From contig CM061068.1 of assembly GCA_030762895.1 (NCBI GenBank), positions 78,455,228 to 78,519,227 on the forward strand: 64,000 bases of DNA, read 5' to 3'. Positions 1-11,834 of this stretch are shown here, piece after piece (within the stretch, counting starts at the first letter, position 1; every line of letters starts with the position of its first letter). The notes below the pieces were generated by a model. That model was not told the origin of the DNA, searched no databases, and saw only the letters and a program-made list of their open reading frames with translations. The DNA is from Sophora flavescens (Eukaryota > Streptophyta > Magnoliopsida > Fabales > Fabaceae). A program made the translations under genes and the position numbers.

Positions 1-113
1 TCTTATGGGATGTTTGTTGTATGACTAATGAATTTATTATTTTTCTAAATTTATGTAATCTTATATTGATTTTTGTAATTGCTCTTTTCTTCTATTTGTA
101 TTTTTATTTTCAG

Positions 114-1414
114 AATGAATAGTTCTGAAGGTGGCAAGCTCAAAGGAAACTACAGTTCTGCTGGAAAAGATGCTACGAAAAGGAGAATGACTTTGATTAG
201 GGAAAATAAAAATAAAGTCCACAACGAAAATACAGGTTTATATGCATTATCCTAATAATCGTCTTAGTTTAATGTTGGTATTTTACACATTAAGATCATG
301 ACAAATACCTTTTTTAAAAAAGTGTATAGTTATAATTTTTTTTTTTTGCAGTCCCGTTATTTGATAATGAGTGTAAAGTACCATTTCACACTCAGAGATG
401 TGCCATCGAGTAGTAATGTAAATCCTTTACATTCTATTGAAAATGGTAAGTTTTAACTAACTTTTTACTATCTTTTTTATTAGTTATGAGCACCAACTAA
501 CACATTTCAAAAGGATTGCTTTTTCATGAATTTAATGGTCGCTTGGCTTTTAAAAAAATATTTAGATTTGGACTATGTAAATGGGTTGCATCACCCGTTA
601 TCTGATCTACCACAAACAACTATACATGGCGATATTTTCCGAAGAAGGAGAAGACTTGATTTTAATATTATACCAGGTATTCTTTCTATTTTTTAAGAAC
701 ACAACGTCTATTTATTGTTTGCATGTTTGAAATCTTACTTTTTCACATTACTTTTATTTGATATTGTGTTATGTTTATAATATTTATTAGATGTTCAAAT
801 CTCAAACAATGATACGAATATTGAAGTTGAGGGGAATAGCTTATTTGTTGAAGGTGAAAAAGAAGGTATTGAATTTTATTATCATACATTTATATATCAA
901 TTTATTCATATGTATTTTATTGTATCTTTTTATTTAGAATTTATTTTTCGTCAACCAAAATGTTTGTTGCCCTAGGTTATTTGGATTTTGGACGTATGGA
1001 TTATTGTTGCCAGTATTGTGGAGCTTTGGTTTGGTTTGAAGAACGTGCGGAGAAACGTAGGACTTCTACTGGGGTTGCATTCTCAATTTGTTGCATGAAA
1101 GGGAAGATTATGTTACAATATTTGTCTAGACCACCTGACTTACTTTGGAACTTGATCCATGGTTTTGATTCAAGAAGTTCTCATTTTCTTCAAAATATAC
1201 GTACTTACAATAGTATGTTTGCATTTACCTCAATGGGGGGTAAGGTTCAAACCGTTGAGAATGCTGGTAATGGGCCACCGCAATTTATTGTTGGTGGACA
1301 AAATTATCATCGAATAGGTGGTTTGTTGCCTATTGATGGGCAAGTCCCTAAATTTGCGCAACTGTATATATGTGACACACAAAATGAAGTATCAAATCGA
1401 ATGTCACATTTCAG
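114..1414 (+). CDS. Helitron Rep-helicase gene, N-terminal exons
   Basis: These are upstream exons of the Helitron gene, continuing from outside the window. AG/GT borders suggest exons at 114-234, 352-445, 566-676, 791-865 and 938-1414; the first four are short and their joins are inferred. The last exon encodes the conserved region ahead of the Rep domain in plant Helitrons. It contains YLDFG, a CQYCG zinc-binding-like motif with a later CCMKGK, and NSMFAFTSMGGK, GQNYHRIGGLLP and PKFAQLYICDTQNEVSNR, all typical of this family. The transcript should splice at 1415 into the Rep exon near 1680-1710. No ATG can be chosen because the exon at 114 follows a splice acceptor and the gene probably starts left of the window. 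Confidence 0.72.
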
Positions 1415-1709
1415 GTAATACAATAAAGTTTCTTATTCTATTTTTCTTTATTAGAGTATTATCAGTGTTCACCATGATATGTGATTATTGAATGTTATTG
1501 ATATAGTTTGGCTATTTATTTTGGCATGTTGTACTTTATTTCTTTTTTGTACTCCAACTAACAATATTAATTCTTGCCTCATTATATATATGCTTGAAAT
1601 AAATTGTTTTTATGTTGTGACAACATTAGTTATCACATAATTAAAACCCATACTATTTAAGAAAACCCTAAGTCATCAGAATCTGTTTTGTGTCCGATAG
1701 TGATAAAAA

Positions 1710-3948
1710 ATGGTTGATCCATCTTTGGTGAAGGATTTAATGGAAATGATAGATAAGAATAACAAGCTAGCAAAGTCTTTTAGACGTGTTAGGGATGTTA
1801 TTGAGGCTGATGAAAATGCTACTGTATCCATGAGATTGTTTCGAAGCCGACCTGTTAACTCCCGTATGTATACTTTACCAACTGTGGATGAGGTGGCGGC
1901 ACTGATTGTCGGTGATCGGGATTCCGTTGACTGTGGTAGAGATATCATTCTACGTACGTGTGATGGTGCTTTTCAACGGATTTATGAGACACATGTTTTA
2001 TTTATTCCTTTGCAATATCCATTGTTGTTCCCATATGGAGAATATGGTTATGAGGAAGACATTCCCTTAATTGTGAATGCCACGTCTACTGCACTTCATC
2101 CGAGGACTAGCGTTTCTTTTAGAGAGTGGATTGCATTTAGGTTGATGGAGAGAACTTTTGAAGACACTATATTGCTGAAAAGTAAGAGGTTATTCCAACA
2201 ATTTATTGTTGATTCTTACTCAATGGTTGAGGCAGAAAGATTGCAATTTATTAGACGCAATCAGAATATTATAAGATGTGATTTTTTGAAAGGCATGGAG
2301 GAAGCTGTTGATAGAGGTGATGTACAAGCAAATTCTGTTGGAAAGCGTATTATCCTTCCATCTTCCTTTACCGGTGGTCGACGATATATGTTTAATAATT
2401 GTCAGGATGCTATGGCGATATGCAAGAGATATGGTTACCCAGATTTATTTCTAACCTTCACATGCAACCCAAGGTGGAATGAAATACATCAGTTTGTTAC
2501 TGAGAAAGGTCTTACAGCGTCTGATCGTCCGGATATTGCATGTAGGGTGTTTCACATTAAGTTGGAACGATTATTGGTTGATCTTAAGAAAGAGCAATTC
2601 TTCGGAAAAGTTGTTGCAGGTTGGAATCTCACAAAACCTACAATGTAGTTTTGTTTTTGGGTTTCCATACAGTAGAAGTTGTCTTATTTATAAATTTAAC
2701 AAAATTAATTTATTTTGGGTGTTTCTGTAGGCATGTATACTATTGAATTCCAAAAAAGAGGCTTGCCACATGCGCATATAATATTGTGGCTAGAAGATAA
2801 GGATCATTTGCAAAGTGTGGACTTTATTGATTCTATTATATCAGCTGAGTTACCAGACAATAACAAGTATTCAGAGTTACATAAAGTTGTGACAAATTTT
2901 ATGCTTCATGGACCCTGTGGTCATCTTAAGCGTAACTCTCCCTGCATGAAAACTGGTAAATGTTCAAAGTACTTTCCTAAGAAATTTGTTGATTGTACAA
3001 GTTTTGATGATGACGGATATCCAATTTATAGGAGAAGGGATACTGGAATTGTTGCCACAAAGGGTGGTGTCCAACTGGATAACCGATATGTAGTACCTTA
3101 TAATCCAAAATTATTGATGAGGTACCGGGCCCATATTAATATTGAATATTGTAATAAATCTGATTGCATTAAATATTTGTTTAAATATGTTAACAAGGGT
3201 CCGGATCGTGTCACGATGGCTATCACTGCTGGTGTTTCTCCTCCTAATCAGAATGAAGTGATTGATGAGATTAAGGCTTATTATGATTGTCGTTACTTAT
3301 CTCCGTGTGAGTCTGCTTGGAGACTTTTTGCTTTTGATATTCATCTAAGATGGCCTGCAGTTCAAAGGTTGACCTTCCACCTTCCTAAAGAACAGTTCGT
3401 AGTGTTCAACGATAGCGATAACCTTGATGATGTTGTTGATAGAAGTAAAAATAAGCAGACCATGTTTAAAGCTTGGATGGACGCTAATCGTAAATACAAT
3501 GAAGGTAGGGATTTGACCTATGGAGAATTTCCTTCAAAGTTTGTTTACCTAGCTCAGGAAAGGGAATGGCGTCCTAGGAAAAAGGGGCACATGATTGGTC
3601 GATTGAATTTTGTTCCTCAGGTCTTTGGAGAATCGTATTATATGAGGTTGTTGCTTAACGTTCAAAGAGGTTGTACCAGTTATGAAAGTTTAGCAACTGT
3701 TGACAATCATAGATATGATACTTTTCAAGCCGCTTGCTCTGCCTTGGGATTATTAACTGATGATAAGGAGTTTGTTGATGGTCTACGTGAGGTTGCATCC
3801 TTGTCTTCCGGGTTATATATTAGGAGGCTATTTGTCACGTTGCTATTGTCTAATAGTCTTGAAAATCCTAAACATGTATGGGAAGAGACGTGGGAGGTGT
3901 TAGCTGATGGTATTCTATATGATAGAAGAAAAAGGCTTCAATTTCCAG
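1710..3948 (+). CDS. Helitron Rep (HUH, two-Tyr) nuclease region
   Basis: The rolling-circle initiator part of the transposase, which nicks and joins DNA at the Helitron ends. Two exons are seen: about 1710-2619 and 2731-3948. The 111-bp intron (2620-2730) has GT/AG ends, and the splice keeps the frame, joining VVAG to MYTIEF. The first exon holds the Helitron-like N domain (REWIAFRLMER, FTGGRRYMFNNCQDAMAICKRYG, FLTFTCNPRWNEI). The second exon holds the metal-binding HUH motif as HAH in LPHAHIILWL (2769-2777) and the twin tyrosines in IKYLFKYVNKG near 3165-3197. An intron follows from 3949. Stops lie directly upstream of 1710 in this frame, so the link to the exon ending at 1414 needs an unseen splice site or a 1-base indel in the A-run at 1705-1710. 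Confidence 0.88.
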
Positions 3949-4120
3949 GTAATGCATCTTATTTTTTAAAAATACAATTCAGCTGCCTTATTTTTTGTTT
4001 AAAAGTTTGTTATTCTATTTTAATTCATAATTATTAATATATATAAAATCATATATTACATCTTGACTATGTTTGCTCATCTGTATCTATATAACCATGT
4101 TTATATGGTTGTAAATGTAG

Positions 4121-5781
4121 GGTTGATTTTGGAGCAAGAACAATTAAAAGTATTATGTTTGGTTGAGATTGAAAAACTATTGCATATGAATGGGAAGTCT
4201 TTGAAGGATTTTCCTACCATGCCTTATCCTGATTGTCATGATTTGCCTGATTTTAGTAATATCTATATTGTTCGGGAGCTTCACTATGATAGAGATCAGA
4301 TGTTTCATAGCCATGTTGAATGTTTGGGTCAACTAAATGTTGGGCAAAGGACAATATATAATGAAATCGTTGCTGCTGTGTTAAATGCTACAGGTGGTTT
4401 CTATTTTGTTGATGGTTTTGGTGGAACAGGCAAAACGTTTCTATGGAAAACGTTATCTTATAGGTTTCGTTCTGAAGGTAACATTGTTCTTAATGTTGCA
4501 TCTAGCGGCATTGCTTCACTTCTATTACCTGGGGGGAGGACTGCTCATTCCCATTTTTCAATCCCTTTAGTGTGCAATGAAGACTCATGTTGTAATATTA
4601 AGCATAATAGCTTTAGAGCTGACTTACTTCGACAAGCAAGTTTAATAATTTGGGATGAGGCTCCTATGGTTAATAGGTGGGCTTTTGAGGCATTTGATAG
4701 GAGCCTTAGAGATATAATGAAGGTTGTTGGTGCAGATAATTTGGATAAACCATTTGGTGGGAAGGTTGTTGTTCTTGGCGGTGATTTTAGACAAATATTA
4801 CCTGTAATCCCTAAAGCATGTAGGGCTGATATTGTTATGGCGACAATCAATTCCTCTATACTATGGAAACATTGTAAAGTGATGAAATTAACAGAAAATA
4901 TGAGGTTGCGAACTACATCAGATGTTGTTGATCTACAAGTAACCATGGAGTTTGCAAAATGGATCATTGATATTGGTGATGGGAAGTTGGGGATTGATAA
5001 TGATGGTGAAGCTGAAATTCATGTCCCTGAAGACCTTTTGATCCCAAATTCTTTGGATCATATTGAAAGCATTGTCTCTTCCACGTATCCTAACTTGCTG
5101 GAAAATATCAACGATTACAAGTTTTTTGAGGATAGAGCGATTTTGGTTCCAACTTTGGAAATTGTACAAAATGTCAATAACTATGTCTTAGCTTTGCTAC
5201 CTGGTGAGGCGAAGCAATACCTGAGTGCTGATACTATTTGCAAGATGGAGGAAACTAACGGCATTAACCCTGATTGGGTAACAACTGAATTTCTTAACCA
5301 GATCAATTGTTCAGGCCTACCTAATCACAAGATAATTTTGAAACTAGGAGTCCCAGTTATGTTAATGAGAAACATTGATCAATCTTATGGGTTATGTAAT
5401 GGAACAAGGTTAATTGTCAGTGAGTTGGGTTCAAATGTTATTGGTTGTAAAGTAGCTACGGGAACTCATGCTGGGGAGAAGGTCTATATTCCTAGGATGA
5501 ACCTGATTCCTTCAGATTCTGGAATTCCTTTCCAGTTTCAGAGAAGACAATTTCCACTCATTTTGAGCTTTGCAATGACCATCAATAAGAGTCAAGGGCA
5601 AACATTATCCCATGTTGGCTTATATTTGCCACGACCGGTTTTCTCTCATGGGCAACTATATGTAGCTATTTCTAGGGTTAAGAGTAAGGCAGGGCTTAAA
5701 ATTTTAACTTGTGATGATCATGGTGAGCCAACCTCTATTGTTAAGAATGTTGTTTACAAAGAAGTATTCCAGAAAATCTGA
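4121..5781 (+). CDS. Helitron PIF1-type DNA helicase region
   Basis: The C-terminal SF1 helicase of the Helitron protein, which unwinds DNA during rolling-circle transposition. The exon opens at 4121 after an AG acceptor (intron 3949-4120); the split codon keeps the frame with the Rep exon and yields LEIEKLL-like and LKDFPTMPYPD motifs. Helicase motifs appear in order: Walker A GFGGTGKTF (4414-4440), LNVASSGIASLLLPGGRTAHS, Walker B LIIWDEAPM, GGDFRQILPVIP, LTENMRL, LCNGTRLIV, and near the end FAMTINKSQGQTLSHVGLYL followed by GQLYVAISRV. It ends at TGA 5779-5781. No stop interrupts about 550 codons, so this part could still encode an active helicase. Plant Helitrons normally carry Rep and PIF1 in one protein, as here. 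Confidence 0.93.
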
Positions 5782-7256
5782 TGTATTCAAACTTATGCCA
5801 CCATCGATCTTACTGGGTTTTTTTTGTTGACATGTGTTTATATTATAAAGGAACTGGGCATGCTAAGTTAACGTAGTTTCATGAATTATTTGCTTTATTC
5901 AATGCAAAGTTATCTTTAGTTCTCTTTACAATTATTTGTTGTTTACCCTCATTTCTAATCCAACTAACTAATCCAAAAAACAAAATAAAACATAACGCTT
6001 TCATGATTAGGTAAATGTTTCATCGAACAGCCAAATTCTCAAAAAAATAATAACACTCACACATTACCCTATTTTTAAATCAATCATTCTTTAATGAAAT
6101 TAAGTACTTCAACTAAGGTAAAGAGAAAAAAAAAGGTTACCTAAATTCAATTTTATATTTGTGAAATAGTTGTACATAAACTTATTATAAGGGTTTGATT
6201 GATGATTTAATCCTTCCAAATTATGTATATTTCGGTTATAATTACATTCGACTTTTTCACACTTTTTTATCCATCCAAATATCAAAGTCTATGAATAGGT
6301 CCGTATTGTCACCTGTTCACCATTAAAATAACTTGACCATTATGTTCTTATGTTGTAGAAATATTCATCTTTCATTAATTTAAGTTGTCACTAATTTGTT
6401 TTCTTTCGTCAACTTACCGTCAAAACATATTTACAACTTTATAAAGATTATCCAAATCAACATGACTGTTTAGGAACTAACAACTAATTTATACATGTTA
6501 TACATAATAAGTACCCACCTTCCTCTGGTAATTGAACATTAATTAAAAAATCTAATAAACTCTAATAAAACAAGTGAGCGATGGTATCCAACAAAAAGAA
6601 AAAAACTATAGCATCAATCTCTACCAACAAATACTTGAAACAGATAACTTTATACAACTTTAACCAGCACATATCAACACTGCCATAATAAAAAACATTA
6701 CTATCAATTTAATGGTTATTACTATCCAAACAAACAAGTATCTCTACTAATGGTAAATCACATAGAACTTAAACAACCTTATAACGAAGTCCCTTAGCCA
6801 TCTAATAAAATGTAGTGAACATGCGAAACAAGAATTAATACAACCAATGAAAATAGGAATAGTTTGGTCAAGTTATAAAATCACTGTTAAAGCTTAAAAT
6901 CAAGTCTCAAATTAAGTTACCTTACATAATTAAAACGCCAAATATACGGCCGGATACGTAATGCTTGAGTAGCCAAGGTGTCTCGCTGATGGTAGCATTA
7001 AGATGATGTTTCCACGCTGCCTTGCATCTTCCAACTTGCTTTGCGTCTTCTTCTTCTTAAAATGAGTTACTATGCATTTTCTTCTTCTTCTTTAAATGAG
7101 TTAGTGTTGACCAACGTTTTACTAAACAGTAAAAATTGAACCATATTTTATAAGACCAAGTTCTCTTCTGAAGGCCCAAAAACATTCATAGTATATATAC
7201 TATTATATTCTCTATAATATTTATTCACCCATTTAAAATTAACATTTCCAATGTTA
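5782..7256. other. Helitron 3' noncoding region
   Basis: AT-rich DNA between the helicase stop and the terminal hairpin. I see no protein similarity. Near 7010-7100 a TTCTTCTTCTT...AAATGAGTTA block is repeated twice. No captured host gene was recognised. Confidence 0.7.
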
Positions 7257-7261
7257 GGGCC

Positions 7262-7290
7262 CGTGCGTAGCGCACGTGCTATTACATTAG
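7262..7290 (+). other. Helitron 3' terminus: hairpin plus ATTAG
   Basis: A perfect inverted repeat CGTGCG/CGCACG around the loop TAG lies 14 bases before the inferred end, ATTAG|T. This is the classic Helitron stop signal layout for rolling-circle transposition. Confidence 0.82.
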
Positions 7291-7545
7291 TATCAATATA
7301 AATATTGAAGAACTTTTTTACTGCAGTATAACATTAACGAGACACGTGTCACTTTTTGAGAAATTTTCTGGGTTTTTCCTTTTTTTCGTCGGGGTTGGCC
7401 GGCTGGGACGCTGGGTTTCCTCTTTTCTACATGGTGAACATATTTTTATTAATTGTTTTGTCATTTTGTGGTTATTGTGTCGATTTCCATTTTTTTTCAA
7501 AACTTTCTTTCCTTTTTGTATAAGTCAACTACCGAAATAGTGTCA

Positions 7546-8110
7546 AAATGATCCATTTGTCCACCATCCATCCAGTCCATTCATGAAAAAATCCATCCAA
7601 TCCATCCATTTATAAAAAAATAATATAAATGGATTGGATGGATTGGATTATTTTTTTAGTGGATGGTTTATGATCCATCCAATATTTTTTAAAATCCATT
7701 GGACCAACAATAAAAAATGTAATGGATCAACTTTTATCCATTCCAAAACCAATTTATTTTTTTCATATTATTTTTCACCAAATAAAAAAAACCTCCATTT
7801 GTAAACAAAAAAAAAACACTCCAACTGATTTTCTCTTCCGTTCTCTATTATTTTTTCTTCACTCTTTTTTATTTTATTTATCTGCTTTTTTTGGTTATAT
7901 TAAGTATTAACTAATTAATTATTATCACGTACGTTTTATTTTTTCGTTGCCTTGGATGGATCATATGGATTTTATTTAATGGATCATTGATGGATTTGAT
8001 TTTTTTAATGAATTTTTAATGGATTATAATAGATTCATGGATTGTTTTTAATTCATCCATTAAAATCCAAATAAAAATTTATTCGATCCATCCATTTGCC
8101 ATCCTTACTA
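7546..8110. repeat. ATCCATCC-rich fold-back repeat, hAT-like remnant
   Basis: Repeated ATCCATCC/GGATGGAT words form nested inverted repeats, the strongest around 7590-7650. The right edge (ATCCATCCATTTGCCATCC) resembles the TTTGCCACCCCTA end of hAT-type elements. No protein-coding region is seen, and no clear 8-bp target duplication was found, so this is a decayed nonautonomous remnant at best. Confidence 0.45.
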
Positions 8111-8585
8111 GGCACTATTTAGAAAGAATGTCCCAGCTAGTTGCACCACGTCCAGTTGTTGGTTGTAATCTCTATTGGCATGTCTTTAGCTAGAAAAATA
8201 ACAGGCAGAGACTTATCATTTCTAAGTAAAACTGTAAAAGCATGCCTGGTTCAAAAAAAAACATGTAAAAGCATGCCTTTATAATGTAACTGGTAGTGGT
8301 CGATTTGTTTTATCGAAAAGAACTTGAATAGTGGAAGTGTTTTTTTTTGGGTATAGTAATTGTGGAAGTGTTTAATATAACAAAAAGACGACAAGTTGTG
8401 AGCAATAAATTTATTTCGTTTTCAATAAAATAAATTTTGATTAAATTATAAATAAATTATATTTTTTTATTTATAATTTTATTTTTAATTAAGGTTAATT
8501 TAGCCCAATAGCCCGGCTATACCTGGACGGGACCAGAGACGGACTGATGATTTACCAGCTCTACCTCTACCTCCAGCAATTCTTA

Positions 8586-8700
8586 TACATGCTTTTGGAA
8601 AGAGATGGTAGAGATGAAAGAGAGAGATAGAGGGTAGAGATAGGAAAGAGAGAGAGATAGAGGAGAGAGAGGGGAGAGAGAGATAGAGGGGAGATGATAT
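8586..8700. repeat. GAGAGATAGAGG purine-rich simple repeat
   Basis: About 115 bases of irregular GA-rich tandem sequence (GAGAGATAGAGG and variants). It is noncoding. Confidence 0.8.
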
Positions 8701-8754
8701 TTTAAAACTAATAAAAATTTTTAATTGTACAAAAAAAATTATTCTTTAAAATAA

Positions 8755-8953
8755 TTTTTATGGATGGATTGAATATCCATCCATAAAAAAGTTGTTAATG
8801 GATGGATTGGATGGATTTTATTAAATGGATCATGGATGGATTGGAATTTTTTTAATGAATTTTTAATGGATCATAATGGATTAATGGATCGTTTTCAATC
8901 CATCCATTACGATCCGCATAAAAATTTATCCAATCCATCCATTTGCCACCCCT
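8755..8953. repeat. Second copy of the ATCCATCC hAT-like repeat
   Basis: Related to 7950-8110 over about 160 bases: both share GGATCAT-GGATGGATT, the tract around TTTTTTAATGAATTTTTAATGG, and the end AATCCATCCATTTGCCA. This copy ends CATTTGCCACCCCTA, a better match to a hAT terminal repeat. The left terminus was not found. Confidence 0.5.
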
Positions 8954-9016
8954 ACGAAATACCATTCTTTCAGACCCTTCTCACCTTACACGTTTACGCT
9001 ACCTGCTAACAACTGT

Positions 9017-9108
9017 AGTGATTTAACACTTTTACTTTTTCAATTTTTTTTTGAAAAAAAGGTAGTGATTTAACACTTTCTTTTACCTTTTTTTTTGAAA
9101 AAAAAGGA
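9017..9108. repeat. Short tandem duplication
   Basis: A unit of about 45 bp (GTAGTGATTTAACACTTT, pyrimidine run, TTTTTGAAAAAAA) occurs twice in tandem at roughly 9017-9060 and 9061-9108. It looks like replication slippage; no gene is present. Confidence 0.7.
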
Positions 9109-9144
9109 ATTGTCTCCTGCTATATTATATTTCTTTTAGGTTAA

Positions 9145-9520
9145 AGTAATCTTTTGGTTCCTTTACGTGATATTGATTTTCAATTTGATCCATATATGTA
9201 AAAAGTTATCAATTTGGTACCTATACATGACATTGGTTAATTTGATCATCACCGCTAATTGGTCCGTATATAAAAGGGACTAAATTTTAAATTATTATCA
9301 CATCTAGGGACCAAATTGAAAATAATTGTCACATGTAGGGATCGATTTCAATTTTTTTGTTGAATTGGTCCCTACATGTGACAATAATTTGCAATTTGGT
9401 CCTCTTATATAGGGACTAATTAGCTGTGAGAACCAAATTGAAAATCAGTGTCACATATAATGATCAAATTGATAATTTTTTACGTATAGGGACCAAATTG
9501 AAAATCAATATCTCGATCTT
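9145..9520. repeat. Fold-back (long inverted repeat) element
   Basis: Two arms of roughly 170-200 bp are inverted copies of each other around 9340-9360. The left arm carries ATTGATTTTCAATTTGATCC... and ACATGTAGGGATC; the right arm carries the reverse complements (CCTACATGTGACAATAATT... GGGACCAAATTGAAAATCAAT). Each arm itself repeats an AATTTGGTCCCT-like word. This is a noncoding fold-back MITE-type element whose transcript could form a long hairpin RNA. Confidence 0.75.
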
Positions 9521-9895
9521 GCTAATGAATGTCCTAAGGATATTGGTAAAGGAACTCACGAAAGAAAAATATATATTGAAAAACTAAGTGTCACACTCTT
9601 CAAAATATTAAATACATCATTTCCTATATAATTTTTTTTAATTCCTTAAATAATATCCTAAAAACATGTGTTAGCATTATTCCATGTATTTATTATTTAA
9701 TGTAGCTTTTCCCTTTCTTGTCGAAACAAGGTCAAACACTCTCCATTTCCTTCAACACTTTTCAAAAAAAAGGCCCCATTCAGTCAAGCACGTAAGCTAC
9801 CACAATTTCTTTCTTTCACTTGTCACTCCCCCGTACTCCTCCATTTTTCTTTTCATTTGCTATTGCTATCTCTTTTCTCCCTTCCATTTCTCACT
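9521..9895. other. Unassigned spacer before the gene fragments
   Basis: AT-rich at first, then pyrimidine-rich (TTCTTTTC, CTCCCTTCC) like a plant 5' leader just ahead of the L7 fragment. It may have been carried in with that fragment. No other feature was recognised. Confidence 0.4.
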
Positions 9896-10125
9896 CCTGA
9901 ATCTGCGTTGAAAAGGCAGAAAAGGAATGAAGAATGGGCTTTGGAAAAAACACAAGAACTTGAAGAATGATGAGCATGTAATTATTCAATTTCATTAGTG
10001 TTAATTTGTGAAAATCATCGAATGTGGTTCATTTTTTATATTCAAATTTTCTTTTTTTCTTTTTTTCTTTTTGTGTTTTTAGCAAAAAGAGCTAATAAGG
10101 TTAAAGCGCGAAGCCAAGCTTAAGG
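9896..10125 (+). pseudogene. RPL7: Ribosomal protein L7 (uL30) gene fragment
   Basis: A piece of the 60S ribosomal protein L7 gene. At 9896-9967 the frame reads PESALKRQKRNEEWALEKTQ and ELEE, matching the N-terminal region of plant L7, then hits two stops. At 10086-10125, after an AG that looks like a splice acceptor, it reads KELIRLKREAKLK, the next conserved L7 segment. About 30 residues normally lying between these blocks (the KKK..NRAKQY region) are missing, and the rest of the protein (the uL30 fold) is absent. The fragment is therefore nonfunctional. Intron-like sequence between the two blocks suggests capture from genomic DNA rather than retroposition. Confidence 0.7.
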
Positions 10126-10325
10126 CCAACACCCTCAAACCCCCGCCGCAAATTATGGCCGTCGGTTGCCAAATCTAGGCTTAAAGAAAGTTCTTCGGCC
10201 AAAACGATGTCGTCTCTGGGAAGCGGTGGCAAGTTGGAACCTTTTTGTGTTGGAGAAGAGAATGTTGATGGGGGTATCAAGGGTTCCTTCAGTGAAAATT
10301 TCTTTGAGGTTGAAGGCAGAGCTAG
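10126..10325 (+). pseudogene. Unidentified exon-like fragment
   Basis: An open stretch of about 65 codons starts near 10128, reading TPSNPRRKLWPSVAKSRLKE, then SSSAKTMSSLGSGGKLEP and ending FFEVEGRAR, just before a GT splice-donor-like site at 10326. It is Ser/Lys/Gly-rich and looks like a real exon by codon pattern, but I do not recognise the family. It directly abuts the L7 fragment in another frame, so the join looks like a fusion of unrelated pieces. Confidence 0.35.
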
Positions 10326-10734
10326 GTATATTTAATTCTCAAATCTCATTTTTTTTCTTTAAATTTCTCATTTATTGATATTTATTTGGGTATGGAAACC
10401 CATGCATTTTTTTTGAAAAGAATTTCATGTGGGTGTGTCTGTTTTATTTTTATTTTTTGGTTGATGTTTTTGTTATTATTATCTATTATTTATATTTATT
10501 ATTTGCTATTTGTGTTTGTTGTTGCTTGAAATGAAGTGGGTGATTACCATGGTTTTGTGTTTTTAAGTGGTTGTATGATCATTCCCTTAAATTTGCTGTA
10601 CAAATAACGAGTGATGTTCATAGTTAGACTTACTTGAGTTATAAAGGATGGTGATTGGTGATGGCTCAAATGATTTGGTTGAAGTCCAAATAAAATGTCA
10701 TTAACGTGTAGTCTGATAAAGGATATTGGTAGAG
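10326..10734. other. T-rich spacer, nothing recognised
   Basis: T-rich DNA (TTTATTTTTATTTTTTGG and similar), possibly intron sequence carried with the preceding exon-like piece. No gene is seen. Confidence 0.4.
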
Positions 10735-10985
10735 GTACCCTCCCAATATGAATTCTTATAAACTTGAATATCTTTGCTAATCACAATCTTTTTTGACTTT
10801 ATATTGTACACTTTATAGCCCTTAGAGCTTGCTGTGTAACCCAAGAAAATCCCCGTCTTAGCTTTGTGTGCCAATTTAGATCTCTTAACTTTTGCACTAT
10901 GAGTATAGCTGACTGATCCAAACTATCAAAGACATAAATTCTAGGCTCAAAATCAAAACTATACCTTCCTAAAGAGCTAATGAAC
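10735..10985 (-). pseudogene. Ty1/copia polyprotein fragment
   Basis: On the minus strand one frame reads HSAKVKRSKLAHKAKTGIFL, then GYTASSKGYKVYNIKSKKIV and ISKDIQVYKNSYW. This is the segment just C-terminal to the Copia integrase core (the usual KL..K...GIFLGY pattern). Only about 60 codons remain, with a frame change near 10900, and there are no LTRs. It is a relic of a different element from the full Copia copy at 13309-18005. Confidence 0.7.
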
Positions 10986-10989
10986 ATAT

Positions 10990-11834
10990 AATGTAATGAG
11001 AATTAAGTACCATAACACTGATCAGTGAAGGTAATGAGGATGAAGATTAAGTTATGTTTCCCATGCATCACCCTGAGAAGAAAAAAATTATATAATGCTT
11101 ATATATTTTGGTTGGCATAGTCATTGTAGGTGAACACCCTTATGCAGACTAATTGTATAATCTTTGTGTTCAATCAACTCAATCTTTGTAGCATGTTTGG
11201 TTTTTAATTTTTAATTAAAAATTGGGAGAATAATTGTTCTTTTTACAAAATCTTTATTGTGAAATTATAAACTTTTATAATATAAAACAAGCCAATACAA
11301 AACTGGTGTGATGACTGTATTCTCTTCTACCATGTGCAGTCAGAACTTCGTCTGTAAGTTATTTCCTTCCTCTTTCCGCACCGTGTGTTATCTGTATCTG
11401 CTCATGGCAATCTGAGTTTTACATTCATCCATTTTGTTGAATTTTATGGGTCAAACAAACACTAATCGATTATTTGTTTAAAGTTAAGAACTATTTGGGT
11501 TTTTGTTGAACAAATGTGCTTTTGGGACTAGATGGTGTAAAATCATTGATCTTGAGTTCCCTTCTTTTTCTAGGTCTTGCATATTTGTCATACTCCAACA
11601 CAAATCTTGCACATTTCTCTATTTTGTTGCTATGAATTTTGAATGATCTTTTTTATTTTTAGTTTTTTTATAAAAAAATTGTTTTAATGATTTGGATCTG
11701 ATAAAGTTGAGATTTTGTTTACTGGGTAAGTGAATTTGTGATGTTCAACTGTGTTTTGCATATGAAATGCATGTTGATATAATCAATTAAATCCTAAAAC
11801 CTAAACTTTAGGGATTTCAAAATCAATGTGCAGT
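10990..11834. other. Spacer, nothing recognised
   Basis: AT-rich DNA resembling intron sequence. A short CAG-flanked piece near 11339-11352 (TCAGAACTTCGTCTG followed by GTAAG at 11353) could be a tiny exon, but no protein can be assigned. Confidence 0.35.

Larger units (their letters stand above)
1..7290 (+). mobile_element. Helitron transposon, 5' end outside window
   Basis: A rolling-circle DNA transposon. The plus strand carries a spliced Rep/helicase gene (HUH plus two-Tyr nuclease, then PIF1-type helicase) followed by about 1.5 kb of AT-rich noncoding DNA. The right end shows a perfect 6-bp-stem hairpin (CGTGCG-TAG-CGCACG, 7262-7276), then ATTAG followed by T, which fits the Helitron 3' rule (hairpin, CTRR-like end, insertion before T); the last bases read TTAG rather than CTAG. 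No TIRs or target duplications are expected. The 5' TC end is not in the window. Confidence 0.9.

Noticed and set aside
7500..8115. AAATAGTG...CACTATTT as terminal inverted repeats
   Set aside because: Only 7-8 bp and without a convincing target duplication; could be chance.
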